Of a DNA stretch of 64,000 nt, positions 63,077-64,000 are shown in pieces (within the stretch, counting starts at the first letter, position 1; every line of letters begins with the position of its first letter). A model generated the notes under the pieces. That model searched no databases. It saw only the letters and a program-made list of their open reading frames with translations, and was not told the DNA's origin. This DNA comes from Anaerocolumna sp. AGMB13025 (GTDB taxonomy: Bacteria; Bacillota; Clostridia; Lachnospirales; Lachnospiraceae), in contig NZ_CP121445.1 of assembly GCF_029689925.1 (NCBI RefSeq), positions 2,039,001 through 2,103,000 on the forward strand. The letters are read 5' to 3'. Both the position numbers and the translations under genes were made by a program.

Positions 63077-64000
<924 letters not shown>

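Overview
The window looks like chromosomal DNA of a spore-forming low-GC Firmicute, most likely a Lachnospiraceae or related clostridial lineage. Pointers are the AT-rich codon use, strong AGGAGG-type ribosome binding sites with frequent TTG/GTG starts, a Firmicute-type (T7SSb) secretion locus, a large bacillopeptidase-F-like subtilase and an exosporium-style collagen-like protein. This assignment is by inference; no rRNA or tRNA gene is present.

Layout. (1) 1-15358: the tail of an unknown gene and a terminator, then one long plus-strand cluster for a divergent Tad/Flp-like (type IV pilus/type II secretion-related) surface machine. It holds a signal-peptide protein, a membrane protein with 18-bp coding repeats, a CpaB/SAF-like protein, a TadZ-like ATPase with an atypical P-loop, a CpaF-like ATPase, a large TadB/TadC-like membrane protein, one probable major pilin followed by an attenuator, five small pilin-like proteins and two larger exported proteins. 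(2) 15359-16316: a roughly 270-bp imperfect palindrome, a small membrane protein and AT-rich tandem repeats. (3) 16317-27853: a degenerate GGDEF protein overlapping a small gene, then a T7SSb locus: EssB/DUF6382-like protein, ParA/MinD-like ATPase, YukD-like protein, EssC, two WXG100 proteins, a coiled-coil protein, a TPR protein and a membrane protein. A compact structured element flanked by a 9-bp direct repeat separates yukD from essC. (4) 27950-38259: three near-identical T7SS effector genes with different C-terminal toxin domains (AHH/Endo VII-like, PD-(D/E)XK-like, unrecognised). Each is followed by immunity genes, and among them lie extra immunity genes (YwqK-type, ankyrin) and clear immunity pseudogene fragments. 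(5) 38693-48481: an HTH-ABC transporter pair, a radical SAM protein with a 13-bp repeat tail, a SnoaL-like protein, an XRE-cupin regulator divergent from an amidohydrolase plus CapA-like gene, and a GT2 glycosyltransferase. (6) 49078-64000: the S8 protease, a DUF6273-type protein, yaaA, a divergent TetR/MFS pair with operators and repetitive N-termini, a B12-independent methionine synthase-like gene with a LysR regulator, two small proteins and the start of a collagen-like protein running off the end.

How it fits together. The EssC motor with its WXG100 partners very probably exports the three toxins, which share about 340-390 N-terminal residues and swap C-termini by recombination; the downstream genes protect against them. 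The Tad-like cluster is a second, separate surface machine. Family names are from pattern recognition of the translated sequence only; no database search was run.
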